This document shows, piece by piece, positions 63,500 through 64,000 of a DNA stretch of 64,000 bases (position 1 is its first letter; every line of letters starts with the position of its first letter). Source of the stretch: Nocardia nova NBRC 15556 (lineage in GTDB: Bacteria > Actinomycetota > Actinomycetes > Mycobacteriales > Mycobacteriaceae); NCBI RefSeq assembly GCF_001613005.1, contig NZ_BDBN01000015.1:1-64000 (forward strand), written 5' to 3'. The translations under genes were made by a program, and so were the position numbers. The notes under the pieces are model-generated. The model ran no database searches and was not told the DNA's origin. It saw nothing but the letters and a program-made list of their open reading frames with translations.

Positions 63500-63520
63500 C
63501 GGCCGGCAACGCGCCGGCCG
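63500..63520 (+). terminator. Terminator after gdhA
   Basis: CGGCCGGC and GCCGGCCG form an 8-bp stem with a 5-nt loop, starting seven bases after the gdhA stop. Short but very GC-rich. Confidence 0.65.
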
Positions 63521-63565
63521 TCCCGTCCGGATCCACCGGCACCGAGTCTCGTAGGCTCGCCGTTC

Positions 63566-63898
63566 GTGACCGTGGTGCGCTCGATCCTGCTGTTCGTCCT
63601 GGCCGCGCTCGCCGAGATCGGCGGGGCGTGGCTGGTGTGGCAAGGGGTGCGTGAGCATCGCGGGTTCGCCTGGGCGGGGGCCGGGGTGATCGCGCTGGGG
63701 CTGTACGGATTCGTCGCGACGCTCCAGCCGGATGCTCATTTCGGCCGGATCCTGGCCGCCTACGGCGGTGTGTTCGTCGCGGGGTCGCTGCTGTGGGCCA
63801 TCGCGTTCGACGGCTTCCGGCCGGACCGCTGGGATGTGGCGGGCGCGGCGACCTGCCTGGTGGGCGTCGCCGTGATCATGTACGCGCCGCGCGGCTGA
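63566..63898 (+). CDS. YnfA/UPF0060 small membrane protein
   Basis: A 110-residue four-helix inner-membrane protein of the drug/metabolite transporter-like YnfA family. [67 protein letters not shown] is a near-perfect family match. GTG 63566 is the start. Function is unknown in most species; some relatives act in small-molecule efflux. Confidence 0.93.
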   Translation: MTVVRSILLFVLAALAEIGGAWLVWQGVREHRGFAWAGAGVIALGLYGFVATLQPDAHFGRILAAYGGVFVAGSLLWAIAFDGFRPDRWDVAGAATCLVGVAVIMYAPRG

Positions 63899-63938
63899 CC
63901 CGGTACGCGGCCGACCGGTATCCGGCATCATCGGTGCC

Positions 63939-64000
63939 ATGCCCGTCCTCGGAACGTTTCGGCCCAATCCGCAGCCGGCCGCCGGTACTCGCAGCCGGGT
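63939..64000 (+). CDS. Possible start of a further gene (3' partial)
   Basis: From ATG 63939 the frame is open to the window edge (MPVLGTFRPNPQPAAGTRSR). There is no strong ribosome site and too little sequence to judge. It could equally be non-coding. Confidence 0.3.
   Translation, partial: MPVLGTFRPNPQPAAGTRSR

Overview
The window is high-GC actinobacterial DNA from a mycolic-acid-containing bacterium (order Mycobacteriales), most likely Nocardia or a close relative. The evidence is gene content and order: aftD with its DUF2613 partner, the trehalose-monomycolate acetyltransferase/DUF3068 pair, pckG, two GTPase-like genes, trmB, an NYN-domain gene and mmpL3 form a block that matches the Mycobacterium tuberculosis Rv0204c-Rv0236c neighbourhood as I know it, with extra genes inserted. 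GTG, TTG and 4-nt overlapping starts are common. I saw no rRNA, tRNA, IS element, integrase, prophage or CRISPR array.

Layout. 1-2507: end of a carotenoid (isorenieratene-type) locus, crtU plus a Rieske partner. 2.5-5.0 kb: a hypothetical gene, a universal stress protein and isochorismate synthase. 5.1-20.3 kb: envelope assembly genes (DUF2613, aftD, acyltransferase, DUF3068 protein, GT-C-like membrane protein, GT4 glycosyltransferase, methyltransferase), interrupted by a SnoaL/MarR pair and a flippase/DinB/SnoaL group. 20.3-33.6 kb: two small unknown genes, pckG, a dynamin-like GTPase pair, a lipase, and the trmB-NYN-mmpL3 operon. 33.6-43.8 kb: VOC protein, a minus-strand AI-2E transporter / histidine kinase / response regulator / DUF1707 series, a membrane class III cyclase, a YbhN-like protein, a DUF3054 protein and a PBP-like lipoprotein without a catalytic serine.

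43.8-51.1 kb: aroQ, imine reductase with HxlR regulator, glycerate kinase, a secreted peptidase-like hydrolase, a GNAT protein, a YqgE/AlgH protein, and a SigL-type sigma factor whose anti-sigma gene is frameshifted between its zinc domain and its membrane segment. 51.1-54.4 kb: AraC regulator divergent from a UbiX-UbiD decarboxylase pair.

54.4-62.0 kb is the most unusual part: a tightly coupled four-gene minus-strand operon (ThDP enzyme, unknown protein, KAS III-like enzyme with Asn in place of the active-site His, PLP aminotransferase), divergent from an apparently leaderless EXLDI-family gene and a DrrAB-type ABC exporter. Together they look like a small uncharacterised biosynthesis, regulation and export locus. 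The window closes with gdhA, a YnfA-like membrane protein and the possible start of one more gene.
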